From assembly GCF_000004195.4 (NCBI RefSeq), contig NC_030678.2, forward strand, positions 59,365,378 to 59,429,377: DNA of 64,000 nt, written 5' to 3'. The translations under genes were made by a program, and so were the position numbers. The first letter of the stretch is position 1. Every line of letters begins with the position of its first letter. Of this stretch, positions 11,109-22,969 are shown piece by piece. Origin of the DNA: Xenopus tropicalis (Eukaryota; Chordata; Amphibia; Anura; Pipidae). Under the pieces are notes generated by a model, which worked only from the letters and a program-made list of their open reading frames with translations, did no database searches and was not told where the DNA came from.

Positions 11109-12125
11109 TCATGTAGGCCCTTGTCGTGGATTCCTCTGGGGAGTCTGCATCCAACCGTTATCCACTTGCCTTTTCTTTTTTGCCGGAGTGGCACAGGGTG
11201 ATTCGGTCGCGTCGATTAGGTTCCATGTATGCAGTAAAGAAAGTGCGTCATCTACTGAAGAAGCCACATGTTGTACTCCATTTTTCGCTATGATTAGCTT
11301 GACTGGGTGGCCCCATTTGTATGGAGTATTAGCATTGCGTAGAACTTTTGTGATCCCAGCAAATTCTCTCCTTTTGGCAAGCGTTGCTGCGGATAGGTCA
11401 GAGAATAATAAAACATTTTTATATGGATCTGCTAGTTGAGAGTTAGTTTTGGCAAATTGCATTAGGCCTTCTTTTATATGAAAGAAGTGAATTCTTACTA
11501 TTACGTCTCTTGGTAAGGATGCCAGTATGCCTTTGGGTTTAGGAATTCTGTGGATCCTGTCCAGTATTATGTCCTGCTCCGATAAGTTGGGCAGGCAGGC
11601 TTTCATTAGTGTCTGAAAGTAAGAGCATAGTTGGTCAGGAGGCACCTCTTCAGAGATACCCCTTATTCTGAGGTTATTACGGCGTGATCTATCCTCAATG
11701 TCTGCCATTTTTGCCTTTAGGATAGCCACCTCTTCCTCTAGTGCCTCACTGGCATCTATTAAGTCATTATGCGATTTAGCAAATTCCCCTAATTTGTTTT
11801 CAATATGGCTTGTGCGCTCACCTATTTGTAGTACCTTACGCTGAAACTCTGACACCATCTGCTTCAACTCTCCCATCATGGCGCCTTTCATCGCGTGGAG
11901 AAGGTTTCTCATTTGATTTTCGGTAAGCGGAGCGTTAGGTGAGAGTGATTCGGCTCGTTCTAGGGGGTCCGAGAGAAGCGGAGTGGCTTGCAGGGAGTGC
12001 TCCCTTGAGCACATATGTTCCTGAGAGGAAGCAGCGCCATCTTTGTTTTGCCGCGACCTGTTCTCAGCCGCCGAGAAAAACTCTGTTAGTTTAGCCGGGC
12101 TCCCTTTTTTTCTTTGTTTGCCCAT
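11109..12125 (-). CDS. L1 ORF1 protein (RNA-binding chaperone), intact frame
   Basis: 338 codons with no internal stop. The N-terminus is basic and Ser-rich (residues 1-65). A predicted coiled coil spans about 85-147 (heptad-like ELKQMVSEFQRKVLQIG through ALEEEVAILKAKMADIEDR). The RRM-like core starts at RRNNLRIRGISEEV (about 148-161) and is followed by a C-terminal domain containing DRIHRIPKP and rich in Arg and Lys. L1 ORF1p trimerises through the coiled coil and coats the element RNA in cytoplasmic particles. Length and domain order are normal for the L1 clade. The start at 12125 gives MGKQRKKGSP, a plausible native N-terminus. It is an open frame in an element whose ORF2 is dead, so expression is not implied. 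Confidence 0.85.
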   Translation of the reverse strand: MGKQRKKGSPAKLTEFFSAAENRSRQNKDGAASSQEHMCSREHSLQATPLLSDPLERAESLSPNAPLTENQMRNLLHAMKGAMMGELKQMVSEFQRKVLQIGERTSHIENKLGEFAKSHNDLIDASEALEEEVAILKAKMADIEDRSRRNNLRIRGISEEVPPDQLCSYFQTLMKACLPNLSEQDIILDRIHRIPKPKGILASLPRDVIVRIHFFHIKEGLMQFAKTNSQLADPYKNVLLFSDLSAATLAKRREFAGITKVLRNANTPYKWGHPVKLIIAKNGVQHVASSVDDALSLLHTWNLIDATESPCATPAKKKRQVDNGWMQTPQRNPRQGPT

Positions 12126-12264
12126 CTGCTCACCTTTATGTAATAGTCAGCGAGTTATAGTAAATTTTTGTTAGGTTTCCACCTCTTTATGCCGCTTTTA
12201 AGCCCTGAGGGTGCGGAGCTCTCTAACTGTGCATCTCACTTCTTAGGCATCCAGACCACGCCCC

Positions 12265-12280
12265 TGTCCCACATCCTTTT
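12265..12280. repeat. Target-site duplication (right) of the L1 element
   Basis: tgtcccacatcctttt, identical to 6686-6701. Confidence 0.8.
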
Positions 12281-13099
12281 ATCTCCTTTCCCAGGCTTTG
12301 CAGGGGAGGTGGCAGCACTCAGCACTGTAGGATAGGAACCAATCAGCAGCTAGGCTGACCTGATAGGGAACTGAAGCCTGTCTTCTCTTGTATAACTGCA
12401 GGGCTGTGATTGGTTAACCCCTCTTACTCTGCTTCTGGCAAGGACTGTTGGAACACACCCACCCCTCATTTGAAACATGACATGGGCCTGAGAGAATCTA
12501 TAAGAAGCTCCAATAAAAGGGCCATTTTTAGATAGTATTGATTTTTTGACCAAAGTGAAACCAGCGACATATATTATTCATAATTACCTACAAGATTAGA
12601 GGTTTTTTTCTTTTATTCAATATGTCTCCTTTACGTACAGCTTCGAAATTCAGCATACTTGATACTAAATTGCAAGGCCAAAAATCCACTAACAATAAAG
12701 CCATGTTTTTGTAGTAGACAGTATATGGAATGTAGTCCCATATAAAAAAGTAATACAAATTACTGTCATCGCTGTCATTTCAGTTATTGCAAAATCAACA
12801 CATTGTCTGCCTTTTATGTGTGGTGACAGCAGTAAAAATTATACTCACCCCAGCAAACTATGTATTTGCGGAAAGCACACATGCAGACAAATCCAAAATG
12901 GATCAAGTCTTTCTACTCTAAACTAGTTATAGTGCAAAACTTTTGATATGAAGCAAACTAAAGTGGTGTATAAATAAAAGTGATACTTTTATTGGCTAAG
13001 ATGATCACAAGAAGTTTTCAGAGCATTTCAGTTCCTTCGGCAAAGCTAATTAAAACAAAAAATCTATGTTGTCTATGTGACATACATATACGCATTTTG
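12281..13099. other. No recognised gene
   Basis: The L1 target region (accaatcagcagctaggctgacc) and AT-rich sequence. Nothing coding supported. Confidence 0.4.
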
Positions 13100-13372
13100 C
13101 AGTGTTGGACTGCCCCACCAGGATACCAGGAAAACTCCCGGTGGGCCCAGGTGTCAGTGGGCCCTCCTGCTCCTGACCATTTGGCTTTTTCGTGCTCATT
13201 CCCTATTTCTGAATGGGAATAAAGAGGAGAAATAGATGGAAGAATAGATGTTAGCATGTAAATAAAAGGGACTAGGAGAATGAAGAGGTTGGGTGAGGAA
13301 AGGTGGAAAAGGTGAGCCTAGTAAGGTTTTCTGGTGGGCCCCTGGGGTCCCAGTCCGACACTGGCATTTTGT
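13100..13372. repeat. Foldback repeat with 'cagtgt-ggactg' ends
   Basis: Left end cagtgttggactgcccc; right end ggggtcccagtccgacactg, inverted. A related left end (aatgtcggactggg, then ggataccaggaaaa) occurs at 32682, showing a dispersed family. Confidence 0.5.
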
Positions 13373-13887
13373 ACACAAAACACAGTGAGAAACAAAAGGA
13401 AAACATGTAAGACAAACAGGGAGTTTGGTTGTACAATGGGGATCCACACAGAGATAAAACATACTAAATATGAATGCCAGGGGCCTTCTGAACAGTTTGA
13501 TATCAATCTGTATAGAATTATATAACGTGTGCAATGTAGACCCCTAAATGTTTTAGTGCATATTAATTTGATGGATGTCACTACGGCTGCTAAAAAATAA
13601 GCACCATGCATTCATTTTATGTGTTATAAGAGCTCCTACGATTAACACCAGAAAACAATATTAGAAAGTACACATTCTAACAAAATGCTTTTTCCATCAA
13701 TCATATGGGTAAGAATACTTTTTTACTTAAAAAATCCAAACTGCAAAGCTTTACTAAAGTTACCTGTTATTATGAATTACCTAAAATTCACCTCTATATA
13801 GGCATACATTTACTGTAAGTACTATTGTATGTTGTCTTTAAAGGCACCAAAATGAAATATAGTAAATAAAGCAAACACTCAATTCTG

Positions 13888-14302
13888 TTAAAGGAAAAGT
13901 AACACCAAAAAATTAAAGAGTTTTAAAGTAAATGAAATATAATGTACTGTTGCCCTGCACTGGTATAAGTTGTGTGTTTGCTACAGTAACTCTACTATAG
14001 TTTATATAAATAACTGCTGTGTAGCCACGGGGGCAGCCATTCAAGCTGGAGAAAAGGAGAAAAGGCACAGGTTACATAGTAGATAACGGCTAAGCTTTGT
14101 AGAATACAATAGTGTTTTATCTGTTATCTGCTAAGTGCCTTTTCTCCTTTGAATGGCTGCCCCCGGGGCTACACAGCTGCATTCTTTATATAAACCATAG
14201 TAGTGTTTCTGAGGCAAACACCCCAGTTGTACCAGTGCAGAGCAGCAGTACATTATATTGGAATTTCTTTTATACACTTTTTTGCTGTTACTGTTCCTTT
14301 AA
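13888..14302. mobile_element. T2-like MITE (TTAA, ttaaagg ends), palindromic
   Basis: Begins ttaaaggaaaagtaacacc and ends gttactgttcctttaa, with TTAA at both borders. The two halves are extensive inverted repeats (gcactggta-aa, ggggcagccattcaa, agataac-g-taagctttgtagaa). The same family occurs at 43880-44304 and 44390-47658. No ORF; it depends on a transposase elsewhere. The T2/Kolobok link is recalled from Xenopus MITE literature. Confidence 0.75.
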
Positions 14303-15214
14303 AAAAATGTACGTGTCCATGCTGTAAATGTGCAAAAGCCCACCGCCAAAACAATATATGCAGGAATCCTTGGAGACAAAACATATTGACAGATTTTGTT
14401 GGAGGGCCTTGCTTGGGGGATTAGGGAGTGCAGACAAGAGTAGACATGTGATTAACATGTGTTTGTTGTCTGGGGCCCCTATACCATGCTTGGTATAAAG
14501 TCTGGGATAAGCATTAAAGTTTGTAGGACATGGAAGTGGTATGTCAGTTTATAAGTTCCTTTATTTTTGTGCCTTCAGTGTTGCTTCAATTAGTGGATGA
14601 TTCTCTGCTTGCTTTGGTAGTTGTTCCTTGACACTACATATTGGATTTTTTAGGGATGGGAACACAAAGTCTTGTTCTAGATTACACCAATCTTTCTTCC
14701 GTTTTTTGATAAACACATGTAGTTCATACACTACAGCCTTTGAACATCAGATTTTAAACCATCATCTTACATAAATTCCACCAGAAGAAAATAATACATT
14801 AAAAAATGATGCTGTTTTAAAACTGCATAATAGATCTGCCCCTAGTTTTCTACATACTCTGTGCAGGAACAAGAAGAAGAGAGCTCAGAGAGAGATGGAG
14901 TGCTCAAAAAGCAAAAGGGGGCAGAGCTTTATGCTAGAAAAGGAAGTCACTAAAAGAACTGCTGTTCAGTTGCTTGTAATTGAAAAACAAAATAAATCTG
15001 CATACATGGAGAAGGGTATGTTATTCGGGGGGCTGTTTACAGTAATTTTAGGGGATTTTAAAATAAAAGGCTTACGTATCCTTTAACTAAGTTTATATCT
15101 ACTTTATGTATTGTACTTGTACACTAGTCAAGTGTATGGACTAGATGTGTAGAGACATAATACAAAAAAACATTAGGTAAGGCTAGTCCCCTTTTTCTTT
15201 ACTTACCGTAAGAA

Positions 15215-15770
15215 GAGGAGATTGTATTTCTGTCCAGGATTAGTTCATCCCCATATAAATCTTCTAATCATAGACTTTATATTAGAAAAATATGTCTGAG
15301 GTAAATTTATGGGTAATACTTGCAGGAGAATTTTCAGAATAAACATCATTTTAATTGCCTGTACCTTCCCAAACCAGGATAATTGCAATTTGCCCCATTT
15401 TTCTAGTAGTTTTTGTAGTGAGGTCATAAGTGGGATATAGTCCTGGTAACACTTTCCCAGATCTGCCCTTATCTTTATTTCAAATTACTTTATACCTTGG
15501 TTTACCCACAGGAAAGATAAACTTTGTTCTAAAGTCTTGCTGACTTTTTCAGGGATATTAATGTACGATTTGGAGTAAGTGACTCGAAAATTAGAGAGTT
15601 TTCCAAAAGTTTTCAATATAGAGATTGTATCAGTGAGGATCAAATTATTTTGAATTAAGATGTTGGACAGGCTGGTGTCCACATTTGTATTGCTGTATAA
15701 TGTAAGCCTGCACATAAAGTTGACTGCTACACAAACCTTTCTGGCCAAACATTGTAGTATTTGCACTCAT
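15215..15770 (-). pseudogene. LINE (L1-like) ORF2 fragment, decayed
   Basis: On the minus strand, frames broken by stops read FGKLSNFRVTYSKS, SLSFLWVNQGIK, and then KWGKLQLSWFGKVQAIKMM, ILQVLPINLP and MIRRFIWG. These are the post-RT stretches of an L1-type ORF2; the copy at 6980-10000 has the counterpart LSWIARINLVKMMLLPK and DLIWGG. Only about 180 codons remain. Confidence 0.65.
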
Positions 15771-16185
15771 CTGTATGAATATTGGACCCTGCAAGCACTG
15801 AGGCTATCAGGTAAATGAAAGCATAAGAACTAATGACTACCACGCATACAGTATATGTGTGGAAGGGCTGATCCAGAGCACTTCTGAGCCACAAAAAGTG
15901 AGCATAGTGTGCCACTTATTAGCACAGTGTTCACATTTTGGGATGATTAGGTAAAACTGACCAAGCTGTTAAGACATCAACCTAGTAAAATAGATACGTA
16001 AAGTAGACATCAACCTAGTTCAAGGATAAGAAAGCCTTTTATTTTAAAATCCCCTAAAAAAAACTCCCCATAATAACATAACTTTCTCCATTATGCAGTT
16101 CTTTTGGTGACTTCCTTGTCTAGCATAAAGCTCTGCCCCCCTTTTGCTTTTTAAGCACTCCTTCTCTCTCTGACTATGAAGACCT

Positions 16186-16747
16186 TGGGACAAATTTACT
16201 AATCCACGAATCCGAATGAGAAAAATTCGGATTGGAAACGAACATTTTGCGACTTTCGTATTTTTCGTGATTTTTTCACACTTTTTTTTGCGACTTTTTC
16301 GTAAATTGTCGCAACTTTTTCGTAGCCGTTACGACTTGCGCGAATTGTCGCAACTTTTTCGTAGCTGTTATGATTTGCTCGTATATTGTTTGCAACTTTT
16401 TCGTATTGAGCGCTCGTAAACGGCGGGCAAACCTTTCAGACTTTGCATGACTTTGGAAGGACTCAATGGCACTCTGCAGCTCCAACCTGGCCCAAGGAAA
16501 GTCACCATACTGAAGCTTGAATGAATCCGAAACTTTTGTACTCGGCCCGACAGCTACGAAAAGTCGTAACGCTACGAAAAAGTCGAGACAATTCGCGCAA
16601 GTCGTAACGCTACGAAAATGTTGCGTCAATTTACGAAAAAGTCGTAACGGCAACGAAAAAGTCGCGACAATTTACGAAAAAATCGCAAAATACCGATCAT
16701 TACGAAAAAAACGCATTTGGACGTTCGTGGATTAGTAAATGTGCCCC
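16186..16747. mobile_element. Harbinger-like palindromic MITE ('tttactaatccacgaatcc' family)
   Basis: Left end acaaatttactaatccacgaatcc; right end acgttcgtggattagtaaatgtgcccc, inverted. The interior is packed with 'cgactttttcgta' and 'tacgaaaaagtcg' words in opposite orientation in the two halves. Close relatives lie at 28704-29248 and 48628-49163, with partial relatives at 55398-55707 and 63936-64000. It is nested in the right arm of the 14786-16850 foldback. Confidence 0.65.
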
Positions 16748-16850
16748 CTTGTCTCTCTTCTTCCTGTTTCTGCACATGGAGAAAACTAGGGGGCAGATCT
16801 ATTATGCAATTTAAAAACAGCATCATTTTTTAATGCATTTTTTTTCTTCC

Positions 16851-17935
16851 GTAGGAACTTATATGAAATAATGGTGTAAAAGTTCAGATGGCGAACTTCT
16901 CCATTTATTTTACACAGCTTTTTACACCGTTTTTTTTTTGGTGAATTTTGTTTTACACAGCATAATAAATAAACCCCTAAGACAACATTTTGCAGTGTGC
17001 TGTAATACTCTTTTATTTTTAAAAGTCCAGTTCCTGGGTGTTCTTGTGCTCTGGTTCACTATCTCACCCACATGTTTCCTGCAAAGCCGGTGTCACAGCC
17101 CATGCAAGACATTGGGGGAACAGACATGTTTCTAAAGTTAAAAGCAAAAGATTGTGAGTTTAAAGACACTGATGATCTCATGCTCACAGATAAAATTGTG
17201 AGAAACTGTTAGCTGATGCTGATTTGACATTATAAAAAGCTGTGCCATTCTGCAGAATTAAAGAGAAAACAAAAGCCCAAGTTGAAGCTATGGGTGCAAG
17301 TGCAACTGAAAAGCAAATGCAAGCTCTGTGACAGAAAATATTCCCGAGGTCAGAAAGGCAGGACATATTATAGCAAAACATGCAGCAATCACCTGACACA
17401 AACCATTATAGCTGCAAATAGTAAGCAGTATGTCGTGCAGAACAACAAGTCCTCTTTTGAAAATCAATAACAAAAAGTTGAAGGAAACACATTAGACAAG
17501 TGGCACTTATATGCCCTGACCATGCAGGCTGAACTAGCAAGTAATAGATGAGTGGCGCGTATGTTCATGCGCCCTGATGTCAAATCACATTTGGCGCATG
17601 CCTGTGGTGTCACTGATGTACCAAAGACGATGCAATGTCGTGGCAAATGGACATATGAACCACTCGTCTAATACTTGCTTGTTTAACCTGTACGACTCGG
17701 GGCATATACACACCACTTGTATAATGCTTACTTGTTTAACCTGCACAGACATATACGCGCCAGTTGTCTAATGCTTGTTTAACCTTCTGCATGGACATAA
17801 TTGCCGCCTTGCCTAATGCTTCTTCCCCCTTCACGGATATTCACAAGTGCCACTCTCACAGATTAGTTGCCTACAAGGGGGGGCCTTTGGAAAGTGTGGC
17901 CTAGGGGGTCTCACATATCATTAATCCGCCACTGC
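16851..17935. other. No recognised gene
   Basis: AT-rich sequence. Short ORFs (60-70 codons) lack any family signature. Confidence 0.4.
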
Positions 17936-17940
17936 GTGTA

Positions 17941-18382
17941 AAGGTAAAGGTAACAACTTAGTAAGCTTTATCAGAAAGGTCTATGTAAATACAGCCATAA
18001 GCACGCTGCACTGACTTCTCTGAAAAAAGATTTCTTCTGTCTGTAATTCCTGTGCCAGAGACATGCAGCTCTCTGTTTTCTTTAGCTCCACCCTCCCTCA
18101 AGAATGCTAAGAACTCACTCCCCACCTCCTTAGGAATGTGGATCTGAGCCAATCAGCAGGAAGCTGACTCATAATCTAACTAACTCAGCATGTTCACTTG
18201 GTCTGGGTGTCTGTGCAGGAGTAAAGCATTATGGGAACTTTACACAGCTCAGCGTTTTTTCTTTTTGGCTTCTGATCTTCTGAACAGGTGAAATATGGGG
18301 AGACTTAAGGGCACTATTGAGACAACTGAAGGTATGCCTGCATCTTGAGATTAACTCTTTATTAGCCTTCCTTTTCCTTTAA
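17941..18382. repeat. T2-like MITE copy (right end clear)
   Basis: The right end ttagccttccttttcctttaa, and the preceding segment with ggcttctgatcttctgaacaggtgaaatatgggg, is nearly identical to 31712-31872. The left end around ggtaaaggtaacaactta is diverged, so the boundary is approximate. Confidence 0.5.
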
Positions 18383-18556
18383 GAAAATTTACAAAATGGA
18401 TTTCCAGAGCCTGTACAACTTTAAAAGTTGTGGCAAAAGCCCAGTAAGTAAAACACAAGCAAAAATACAACATATATTTTAGGAAGAAAAGCATGTCGTG
18501 ACAGCTCATTTAGTGAATAGATACAGTAAAAATAATTTCACCTGCACCAAAAAAAA

Positions 18557-19345
18557 TCTTTAAGGCAGATTTATAAAAATTTGAAATTAGAGCTCACCAC
18601 AGTAAAATTCCCCCACTCTCTATTCATTCCTATGGGATTTTTAGAGGCATATTTATTTACCTCTAAAAACCGAATGAATAGAAAGCAGGGAAATTTTACT
18701 GTGGTGCGCTCTTAAATTGTATACCCTCAGGTGAAGAATTGAAAAATGCTGTTTTTTTATTTCTTTCCAGTAATGACAAGACGATTTACCCACGGTGAAG
18801 GTACCAACAACTCCTGTCTTTTTAAATTCAGAAATGTTTTCTTAAAATAGTCCATAATGGCATACGGAATATTTTACAACCATGCATGACAGGTGGCACT
18901 ATGGGATTTTTAGAAGCATATTTATTACCCATTGATAATTACGCCTCTAAAAACCCCATAGAATGAATAGAGTGGGGGAATTTTACTGTGGTGAGCTCTA
19001 ATTTCACATTTTGATAAATCTGCCCCTTAATATCAAAATACCCTGAAGTGTTTGAAAATAGTGGTTACTTTTCAGGACAACATGTATGTAGACTTTACAG
19101 TGCCACCTGTCATGCATGGTTTTAAAATATTCCTTATGCAATTATGGACAATTTTAAGCAAACATTTCTGAACTTAAAAAGAGAGGTGTTGTGACCCAGT
19201 GTCTGTACCTTCACCCTGGGTAAATCATCTTGTTATTACTGGAAAGAAGAATGGAAACCTTTGACTGGATCCCAGAGATTTCAACAAAGCAAAAAAACAA
19301 CAGCATTTTTCAATTCCTTACCTAAGGATATACAATCTAAACTTG
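18557..19345. repeat. Nested inverted repeats / MITE cluster
   Basis: 18557-18718 has self-complementary halves (gagctcaccacagtaaaat against attttactgtggtg). A second inverted pair is 18718-18903 against about 19096-19336 (gaattgaaaaatgctgtt against aacagcatttttcaattc; catgcatgacaggtggcac against gtgccacctgtcatgcatg). A fragment of the first family (18900-19030, ending gataaatctgcccctta) separates those arms. Confidence 0.55.
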
Positions 19346-19810
19346 ACTAAAGTGGCAAGCAATTCCTTATCATGCAGCATGAGTATGATGGTAACTTACA
19401 AGTCTCATCAGATCAACTATCATCACTGCAAATTGCTACCATTTGGTATAAAATCTGCTAGTGAAGTGTCTCAGTATAAAACTGCAGAAGATGTTGGAGA
19501 CATTAAGGAGAGACATTATTATATATAAGGCTGATTAACAGTGAAATTAGCATCAGAATTTAATCATCAGACCTGTAGCATTTTGGGTTTAGCCAAATGT
19601 GTACTTTCCAAAAATATATGTTTTTCTGGGGTGAACATAATTTTTGTGGCTTTAGATCACATAAAATAATAAATCAATAAATGTGTTGATTTTGCAGTAG
19701 TTAAAGGGGCATTTCATACTTTCTTTTTATATTTGGGGGTCTCTACATGGCACATTTTGCATTCTTGGCATCAAACTGTTTATATGACCCCTAAATTTCA
19801 TATTTTTTAG

Positions 19811-20019
19811 TACAGGTACCCATTATACAGAAAGTTCAGAATTACGGCAAAGTCCATCTCCCATGACTCCATTTTAATCAAATAATTCACATTTTTAAAA
19901 ACGATTTCCTTTTTCTCTGTAATAATAAAACAGTACTTTTTTAGCAGACTTTTGGTAGAACCCCTTATCCAGAAAACCCCAGGTCCCGAGCATTCTGGAT
20001 AATGGGTCCCATACCTGTA
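19811..20019. mobile_element. Palindromic MITE, 'tacaggta' ends
   Basis: Begins tacaggtacccattatacagaa and ends ggataatgggtcccatacctgta, with terminal inversion of ~25 bp and an internal ctgtaataataaaacagta block. Same family as 34482-34813, 4450-4690 and 28378-28480. Confidence 0.6.
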
Positions 20020-20824
20020 GTACCTAATGACATGTGAGATTTATAACGCTCCAAACAACTCCAAACAGCTTTAAGGAGATTTTTTTTGAATTTTCATTCA
20101 TTAACATTTTATAAAAACCAACTAACTTTAGCAAAAGCATTGCCGTTTGAAGAATGTTTACTTTTCAAAAAATATATTGTTAATGGGGTAAATATACTGT
20201 AAATTAACTCGTTGACCTTGCAAATTTCTGAAGTGGTGCTTTGGAAACATAGTAGTGTATTGCTGTGAATTTTTGATTTATAAATGTCAAAAACTATACA
20301 TATTTGGGATTGGCACATTCAGGAGACACAGAGATTTTTAAATCAGTTGGATTTTAATGCATAAAAATATAAGTTTATAGGTTTTTATTTTTATTTATAT
20401 CTTGCTACAGAATTTGAAATTACACAAAAAGCTCAGACTGTCCTTAAAACAATAAATAGTTTTTCTTGGTTGACTAGAATCACTCCCCTCCCCCCCAGGA
20501 AATGCTCCTAAACTGAGACAGTAGAAAATGTTTAAAAAATCTTAATGAATCTAAATTGTGTAACTCTGGCAATGAAGTGATATAATGATACTGGTCCAAA
20601 TGTCTAGACAGTGCTCTGTATAACACTCATGTTAACAAATAGGAGAAGTTCTCAACATTCTATGAAATACATTCATAAGACTATTGTTTTCCATATGTAA
20701 CCGGAAGGTAACATTCAAAACAATTGCTTTCTTACCCAATTGCAACTTTTGCACTGTACGTTTGCAGTCTGACATTGTACATCTGTACACGTGGGTGCCT
20801 TTTTGATAACCACAGTGCTCCAAC

Positions 20825-20990
20825 AGGGCAAATGTAATAAAGGATGCAGTGTTTGCCCAACTTTAGTTAACCATTGCAACCAGACTTTTGTTTTTAAACA
20901 GCTGACCAGTAAAAGATACATGCCGATTGGTTGCTATGGGTTACTTGAACAGTAGCAAACTTTTACCTTTTTATTATATTACCACACAAT
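20825..20990. repeat. 'gcaaccaat' foldback MITE copy
   Basis: Contains gcaaatgtaataaagg, ccattgcaacca, tgattggttgctat-type sequence (here cgattggttgctatgg) and agcaaac...tattacatt-like right end. About 165 bp, self-complementary. Confidence 0.5.
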
Positions 20991-21699
20991 TCTTTTGGGA
21001 TATTAAATGAAATGAAGAGATATAAAAATAATTTATCACTTGAGGCAGAACATAGATATCAAGTTCAGATCTACCTTGAATGGATAAAAGTACCTGCATT
21101 AATGGAGAAAAAAATATTCTTTGCTATATTTTCTTGTTACAGTCATATACTGAGAGACATGTTCCATGACAAGGGGCTCCTCAATTGATCCCACTGAACC
21201 CCATTGGTACATACCTTAATGAAACACCAGGAGACAGAAATGGGGTAAAATGGCCACAGCATCTTTTCACATTTTATTAAATAATTAGAACCTTGCCAGC
21301 CTATCCCAAGGCAATATTCTAAAGCCAGAATTCCCTAAGAGATCAAAACTATGCTCTGCCGTTCCTTACTGAAGACTATCACTTCCATAGTTGCCATTTG
21401 AGATCATCTCATTCTACCTACAGAGAGGATGGCCACAAACTCTGCTACGAGCAGGAGCTGCATCACCAACCGTGGGAGAAGTTCAGCAGCCTTGCTATTG
21501 GTCTTTAATTTGCAGTGTCTCTATGGTAGGGAATCCAAGCAGGCTGTCACCTAGCACAAGCAGTAGTAGCATCTGTATTAATCAATCCACTGCACAGTCT
21601 CAGAAAGAGAACCTATTTTCTTCATCTTCTAAATTTACCTCTGCAATACCCTGGCAATGTCCTACCACTGCTGACAAATAAACCTTAAAATGCACTACA

Positions 21700-21800
21700 T
21701 ATATCTTCTGTTTTTATCCAGAGGAAGGCAAAAAAAATCCAGCTTGAAGCCGGATGCCTCAAGAGGGAAAAAAAATCCTCCCTGACCCCAATGGTGATGC
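21700..21800. repeat. Short repeat with 'ccagaggaaggcaaaaaaaatcc'-type motif (possible)
   Basis: The sequence tccagaggaaggcaaaaaa and agggaaaaaaaatcctccctgacccc looks like a dispersed amphibian repeat that I recall but cannot classify. Confidence 0.25.
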
Positions 21801-22075
21801 TGCATCAAGCATTTAGTATTAACATGAATTAATACAATGTTGACTCTCATATTTATATTGTTTAAACATACAGAAATCCCAATATAACAGTGCATTCAGG
21901 AAAACATTCATAGATAATATGAGAACATAAAAAAGAATACTCTGCTATTTTTGTAAAATATGGATATTTCTACCTGCTCAGAAGATAAGGAAGTGAACTG
22001 CTTCTTCCCCTGATACCACACCCTCTCTTTTTTTGCCTCCCAGACCAGCTTTCTCCTGCTTAAACTAACCTAATC

Positions 22076-22275
22076 ACTAGTGATGAGCAAAATTTTTCAG
22101 CAGGCATGAATTTGTGGGGAATTTCCACATTTCGTTATTGGCGGATTTTTTTATTAAACGGCAGCAAATAATGTCCAAAAAAAACATGTGCAACAAAAAA
22201 GTTGCGTGACAGCGGCACTTTTCGAATTTTCGCCATTTTTTGCATGTTTTCACAGTTTTGATAATTTTCTGCCGA
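22076..22275 (+). repeat. Fragment of 'tagtgatgagc' hAT-like MITE
   Basis: Starts tagtgatgagcaaaatttttc, then ggcatgaatttgtgggg, as in the intact copy at 51019-51431. The right terminus is not found, so it is truncated. Confidence 0.5.
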
Positions 22276-22969
22276 CGAGAATGGGACAGATTAACTGCTA
22301 ATCACAACTACATCTGATAAACCAGTGTAATCTGGTTGCTGGTCATTTGGATCCCTTGCCATGCAGCCCCTGAGCTTATAGCTCTAGGGCTTTCCTTTTT
22401 CATAGCTACTAATCCATGAGAAATATGCTATTGGTAAATAAAGTGAAAGAGCTGTTTCTCTATAAGAAAAGTGAATTCACCATTTCTTTTAAAACAAGCG
22501 ATTGCTCTAAGTAAAAAAAAAAAGGAAGCTACAGTTTCCGTCATCAGATCACACTAGTTCTCTAAATACCCAGAGCAATCTGAAGTCAAGGTCAAATGAT
22601 CCCACATATGTACCGTAATAGGTCTTAAATGGCAGCTTCTGTTTCACATCCTGCTTTTTTTTTTTTTTTTAAATCCAGGCAGCTTTGACTTCCTCTAAAC
22701 CTAGAGGGAAGTGTAATAGCAACGGGATTCTGACTTATTGGCATTTATTTTAGAAGGTAACAAAAGAGAAGCATTTTCATCTCAACAGGAGGGTTTGTCT
22801 AAATCAGAACTGAAAATAAATATACTTTGATCTCTATTTGAACGATTATTTACCATGGAAGAATGAGCAGCCAACCTAAAGGTTAACCATTTAAATATTT
22901 TGCATCCTATTCACTTTTGATCTTGTAGGGATTGAAGGACTTTCATTCATTTCTCTTCCACCTCTGAAC
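22276..22969 (+). promoter_or_regulatory. 5' flank / presumptive 5' UTR of receptor copy B
   Basis: No clear TATA box or CpG island is visible. The sequence just before the start codon (ctctgaac-ATG-G) has A at -3 and G at +4, a strong vertebrate initiation context. The transcription start cannot be placed. Confidence 0.3.

Larger units (their letters stand above)
6702..12264 (-). mobile_element. L1-clade LINE, near full length, 16-bp TSD
   Basis: The element lies on the minus strand: a poly(T) run at 6702-6718 is its poly(A) tail, and the 16-bp duplication brackets it. It holds ORF1 (12125-11109), an inter-ORF gap of about 400 bp, ORF2 (10702-6980, broken), a 3' UTR of about 260 bp, and about 140 bp upstream of ORF1. 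L1 membership rests on the coiled-coil ORF1 with the RNNLRIRG motif, an APE-type endonuclease remnant, the FADD reverse transcriptase, and poly(A)-plus-TSD insertion. The short 5' leader may mean slight 5' truncation. Confidence 0.9.
14786..16850. repeat. Large interrupted inverted repeat (foldback element with nested insertions)
   Basis: The left arm (about 14786-15085) reappears inverted on the right, about 16034-16180 and 16748-16850. Shared words include gatgctgtttt-aaa, ataatagatctgcccc, agcaaaagggggcagagctttatgct, and cccctaa...tttaaaataaaagg. The right arm is interrupted by the MITE at 16186-16747. The spacer holds LINE ORF2 debris (15215-15770). Confidence 0.65.

Noticed and set aside
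21391..21681. 96-codon Ser-rich + strand ORF
   Set aside because: No recognisable domain, splice context or repeat support.
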